Positions 40,253-42,594 of a DNA stretch of 42,594 bases are shown piece after piece. Both the position numbers and the translations under genes were made by a program. The notes beneath the pieces were generated by a model. That model did not search any database, was not told the DNA's origin, and saw only the letters and a program-made list of their open reading frames with translations. Origin of the DNA: Chitinophagaceae bacterium. GTDB lineage: Bacteria > Bacteroidota > Bacteroidia > Chitinophagales > Chitinophagaceae. The stretch's first letter is position 1. The number at the start of each line of letters is the position of its first letter. Where the stretch lies: NCBI GenBank assembly GCA_025933935.1, contig JAICYZ010000006.1:1-42594 (forward strand), given 5' to 3'.

Positions 40253-41101
40253 TCAACCCTGAGCGATAAACTTATTAAACCAGGTCATTTGCCTTTTTGC
40301 ATAATGGCGCGTATTTTTTTTAATTTCTTCAATTGCTTTCCCGAGTGAATATTTGCCTTCAAAATAATCAAACAATTCTTTGTAACCTACCGTTTGTAAG
40401 GCATTGAGATCTTTAAAAGGGAATAAGCTTTCTGCTTCTTTCAACAAACCTGCATCCATCATTTCATCCACACGATGATTGATATTTTTATAAAGTTGTT
40501 CGCGCGGAATTTCTAAATTGATATTTCTTATTTCGAAATGACGCTTTGTTTTTTTCCCGGACTGAAACTCAAGAATGGAATTTCCGGTAGAGAGTTTTAC
40601 TTCAAGCGCACGCAACATTCGTTGTGGATTTTGCATTTCCCCTTTGGCAAAAAAAAGCGGATCGTTCAATCGTATTTCGTTGCGCAGCCATTCAATTCCC
40701 GAAAGAGCGTATTGATCATTTAATTTTTGATGAATCGTCTCACTCACTTCCGGGATATCGTCCAAGCCCTCAGCAAAGGCTTTGATATACAAACCTGTGC
40801 CGCCAACGATTATCGCAACATCATTATTTTTAAAAATTTCTTGCGCAGCTTTTAAAGCGTACTCTTCAAATATTTTTACATTCATTTCTTCATGAATAGA
40901 ATGTGTATCAATAAAATAATGTGGTACTTTTTGCAGCTGTTCTTTTGAAGGCCTCGCTACGCCAATATCTAATTCTTTAAAACATTGCCGGCTGTCTGCA
41001 GAAATAATTTGTGTATTATGTTTTAACGCAAGTTCTATTGCGTAAGACGTTTTGCCAATAGCTGTTGGCCCGGAAATAATAAGGCAGGTTTTTTTATTCA
41101 T
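40253..41101 (-). CDS. miaA: tRNA dimethylallyltransferase MiaA
   Basis: The 282-residue enzyme adds a dimethylallyl group to A37 of tRNAs that read codons starting with U. The P-loop ISGPTAIGKTSYAIELA is at residues about 8-24, followed by IISADSRQCFKELDIGVARP with the catalytic Asp, then VPHYFIDTHS and AIIVGGTGLYIKAFAEG. LRALEVKLSTG and QTVGYKELFDYFEGK (late tRNA-binding region) and the final TRHYAKRQMTWF match MiaA precisely. The length is at the short end of the family (about 300). The next gene upstream on minus starts 33 bp away at 41134, so co-transcription is possible. Confidence 0.95.
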   Translation of the reverse strand: MNKKTCLIISGPTAIGKTSYAIELALKHNTQIISADSRQCFKELDIGVARPSKEQLQKVPHYFIDTHSIHEEMNVKIFEEYALKAAQEIFKNNDVAIIVGGTGLYIKAFAEGLDDIPEVSETIHQKLNDQYALSGIEWLRNEIRLNDPLFFAKGEMQNPQRMLRALEVKLSTGNSILEFQSGKKTKRHFEIRNINLEIPREQLYKNINHRVDEMMDAGLLKEAESLFPFKDLNALQTVGYKELFDYFEGKYSLGKAIEEIKKNTRHYAKRQMTWFNKFIAQG

Positions 41102-41133
41102 GATTGCCGGTTTGTATAGAACCGCAAATAAGT

Positions 41134-41706
41134 TTAAATCTCTTCAGCAGCGCTGTCGTCTACTTCCTCTTCTTCGTTTTCATTGCCATCTTCACTTTCG
41201 CCTTCTTCGCTGTAGCCGTCGGCGAGAATCGAAGTGTTTAAATCATACTTTTCTTCAATTTCCGAAAGTTTTTCATTGATCAGTCCTTTTGTGCCGTACT
41301 GGCTTGGCGCAATACCTTCACTGCGACTGCATGATGGATAAACGAGCTTCGGATTTTCTTCTTTATTTACATTGATCAACTCTACAAGAAACGTCCAGTT
41401 TTTATGAAAATCATAAACATAAATAAACTTTTGATTTGGTTCGCGTATTTCAGTTCCCAGAATGGTTTCGCTCATCAGCAAAGGCTGCGCTTTATATGTT
41501 TTGTCATATTTGTCCAATGTAATTTCTTTACCGCGCTGCCATTTATCATTGCTTCTGAAAAAAGTAGCCTCATGCTTGTTATCAAACTCAAAACATTTTA
41601 AAAGGCTATTATGAAGATCCAAAAATGTTTGAGTGTGTTTTATAACAAGATCACGATACACGCTGTCATCATCCTCCCAGTAAACTCTGAATTTTAAAAT
41701 TGCCAT
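41134..41706 (-). CDS. Plasmid pRiA4b ORF-3-like / IS1096 passenger TnpR-like protein
   Basis: The 190-residue protein starts MAILKFRVYWEDDDSVYRDL, then IKHTQTFLDLHNSLLKCFEF and EATFFRSNDKWQRGKEITLD. FIYVYDFHKNWTFLVELIN follows, the pattern of PRiA4_ORF3 (Pfam) proteins, where the Y-x-Y-D-F-x-x-x-W-x-F-x-V stretch is the core. The last 30 residues form an acidic tail (GESEDGNENEEEEVDD). The family name comes from a plasmid and an IS passenger, but it is a chromosomal housekeeping-like gene in many Bacteroidetes and no IS is here. Its biochemical role is unknown. It sits 32 bp upstream of miaA on the same strand, with a TAAATTTG box right at its start. Confidence 0.72.
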   Translation of the reverse strand: MAILKFRVYWEDDDSVYRDLVIKHTQTFLDLHNSLLKCFEFDNKHEATFFRSNDKWQRGKEITLDKYDKTYKAQPLLMSETILGTEIREPNQKFIYVYDFHKNWTFLVELINVNKEENPKLVYPSCSRSEGIAPSQYGTKGLINEKLSEIEEKYDLNTSILADGYSEEGESEDGNENEEEEVDDSAAEEI

Positions 41707-41710
41707 ATCA

Positions 41711-41718
41711 CAAATTTA
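41711..41718 (-). promoter_or_regulatory. Possible -7 box (TAAATTTG) at the start of the pRiA4b-like gene
   Basis: TAAATTTG on minus ends 4 bp before the ATG at 41706, so a transcript from it would be leaderless or nearly so. No TTG sits at the right -33 distance. Confidence 0.3.
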
Positions 41719-41850
41719 AGGCTTCCAGTTGAATTAAACATTTGAAAAGAAAGGCTTTGTTTTAAAAATACGTGGCAGTAAATAAGGAAATATCTGGAAT
41801 TTTTATTTATGAAAAGGAAAGCGATCTGACGGAAGAAATGGATTAACCAT

Positions 41851-42594
41851 TTATTTTTTTATACCTAAATCTTCTGCAATTTTTTTCATGTATTGAAATG
41901 CCGGTTCATAGTCATTGGGAATTTCCCCGTCCAATATTGCTTCACGAACTGCATTTTTTATTTCTCCAACAACTCTCGACGGTGGCAATCCGAACTCTTT
42001 CATAATAATTTCGCCAGTGATTGGTGGTTGCCAGTTTCGCAGGTGATCCGATTCCTCTACCTCTTTCAAACGCTTTTCAACGATTTCGAAATTGGCGAGG
42101 TAACGCTGAACTTTTTGCTTATTTTTTGAAGTAATGTCGGCTTTGCAAAGGATCATCAGGCTTTCTATATCATCTCCTGCATCAAACAACAGTCTTCGTA
42201 TAGCCGAGTCTGTAATATTTTCTTTTGTCAGACCTATGGGACGCAAATGTAATTCCACCATCTTCTTTACAAACTTCATTTTTTCATTTAAAGGAAGTTT
42301 TAATTGAGCAAATATTTTCGGAACCATTCTGCCACCAACTACTTCGTGTCCGTGAAAAGTCCAACCATGGCCTTCTTCAAATTTTTTTGTTGTAGGCTTG
42401 GCAATATCATGCAGAATTGCGGCCCAGCGAAGCCACAAATCATCGGTATTTGCAGATATGTTATCCAGCACTTGCAATGTGTGATAAAAATTATCTTTGT
42501 GCCCTTTACCATCGATATATTCAGCGCCCACGAGGGCAATCATTTGCGGGAAAATTATTTTTAATAATCCGGATTTGTATAAAAGATCAAAACC
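41851..42594 (-). CDS. cca: CCA tRNA nucleotidyltransferase, HD-domain C-terminal part (5' end outside window)
   Basis: The minus frame is open to the right edge (42594), so only the last 247 residues are seen. [20 protein letters not shown] and [20 protein letters not shown] carry the HD-domain histidines and the HD pair, and [16 protein letters not shown] follows. The C-terminal region ([20 protein letters not shown], then the linker to [12 protein letters not shown]) fits bacterial CCA-adding enzymes with an HD domain. These enzymes add or repair the 3' CCA of tRNAs. That fits this genome, as the intact tRNA-Arg gene does not encode CCA. The nucleotidyltransferase domain with the GGxVRD-type motif must lie beyond the window. 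Confidence 0.88.
   Translation of the reverse strand, partial: GFDLLYKSGLLKIIFPQMIALVGAEYIDGKGHKDNFYHTLQVLDNISANTDDLWLRWAAILHDIAKPTTKKFEEGHGWTFHGHEVVGGRMVPKIFAQLKLPLNEKMKFVKKMVELHLRPIGLTKENITDSAIRRLLFDAGDDIESLMILCKADITSKNKQKVQRYLANFEIVEKRLKEVEESDHLRNWQPPITGEIIMKEFGLPPSRVVGEIKNAVREAILDGEIPNDYEPAFQYMKKIAEDLGIKK

Noticed and set aside
41134-41706. Insertion sequence suggested by the IS1096-passenger name
   Set aside because: No transposase, terminal inverted repeats or target duplications are visible around the gene.
1-42594. CRISPR arrays, prophage, integrase or rRNA genes
   Set aside because: No regularly spaced repeats, phage structural genes, recombinases or rRNA sequence were seen in either strand.

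Overview
This window looks like ordinary chromosome of a low-GC member of the Bacteroidetes, most likely near Chitinophagaceae (family-level placement is inference). The evidence is promoter -7 boxes of the form TAnnTTTG, a TonB-dependent receptor behind a cobalamin riboswitch, a TPR/PD40/OmpA protein, a DUF4271 gene next to a HemD-like gene, a long IleRS, and AT-rich spacers. No phage, plasmid, complete insertion sequence or CRISPR array is visible.

Layout. 1-1681 (minus): a RidA protein followed by a fold-type III PLP enzyme of the D-threonine aldolase/D-serine dehydratase type (cut by the window edge), then a small YtxH-like protein. 1717-4295 (plus): M23 peptidase, Bcp peroxiredoxin and a 95-residue HExxH protein. 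4314-5369: a small-molecule kinase. 5545-13615: a surface-glycan cluster built as two divergent arms, GT9, GT2 and a NodU-type carbamoyltransferase on minus, and GT4, GT4, GmhB-like phosphatase and GT9 on plus. 13863-18295: ileS and a DksA/TraR-like protein with a long Lys/Ala-rich N-terminus. 18421-23818: comF, ribD, divergent prmC, an ExbB/ExbD pair and pepT. 24079-27566: the OmpA-like protein, a hicBA toxin-antitoxin pair whose toxin gene is frameshifted, and dprA. 27807-30952: rpsP, ffh, a tRNA-Arg/GIY-YIG/tRNA-Arg-pseudogene module and a MarC protein. 31019-34553: the riboswitch-controlled TonB receptor and hemW. 34681-38446: a BamA/TamA-like outer-membrane protein, DUF4271 and HemD-like genes. 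38474-42594: an ABC-2 exporter pair, miaA, a pRiA4b ORF-3-like protein and the 3' part of a CCA tRNA nucleotidyltransferase gene.

The most unusual region is 29888-30323. An intact tRNA-Arg(CCG) gene is followed on the same strand by an 81-codon GIY-YIG nuclease gene whose stop codon lies one base before a second copy of the same tRNA gene. The second copy carries a 28-bp, 79% GC, partly palindromic insertion in its D-loop plus stem mismatches, so it is very likely a pseudogene. This resembles a miniature tRNA-associated GIY-YIG element that leaves a working tRNA and displaces the old copy. A second short perfect palindrome sits in a variable arm of the cobalamin riboswitch, which raises the possibility that small palindromic elements settle in tolerant loops of structured RNAs in this genome.

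The second notable point is hicA. One extra A in the run at 26279-26282 would restore a full 63-residue HicA; as given, the toxin is truncated while HicB is intact.
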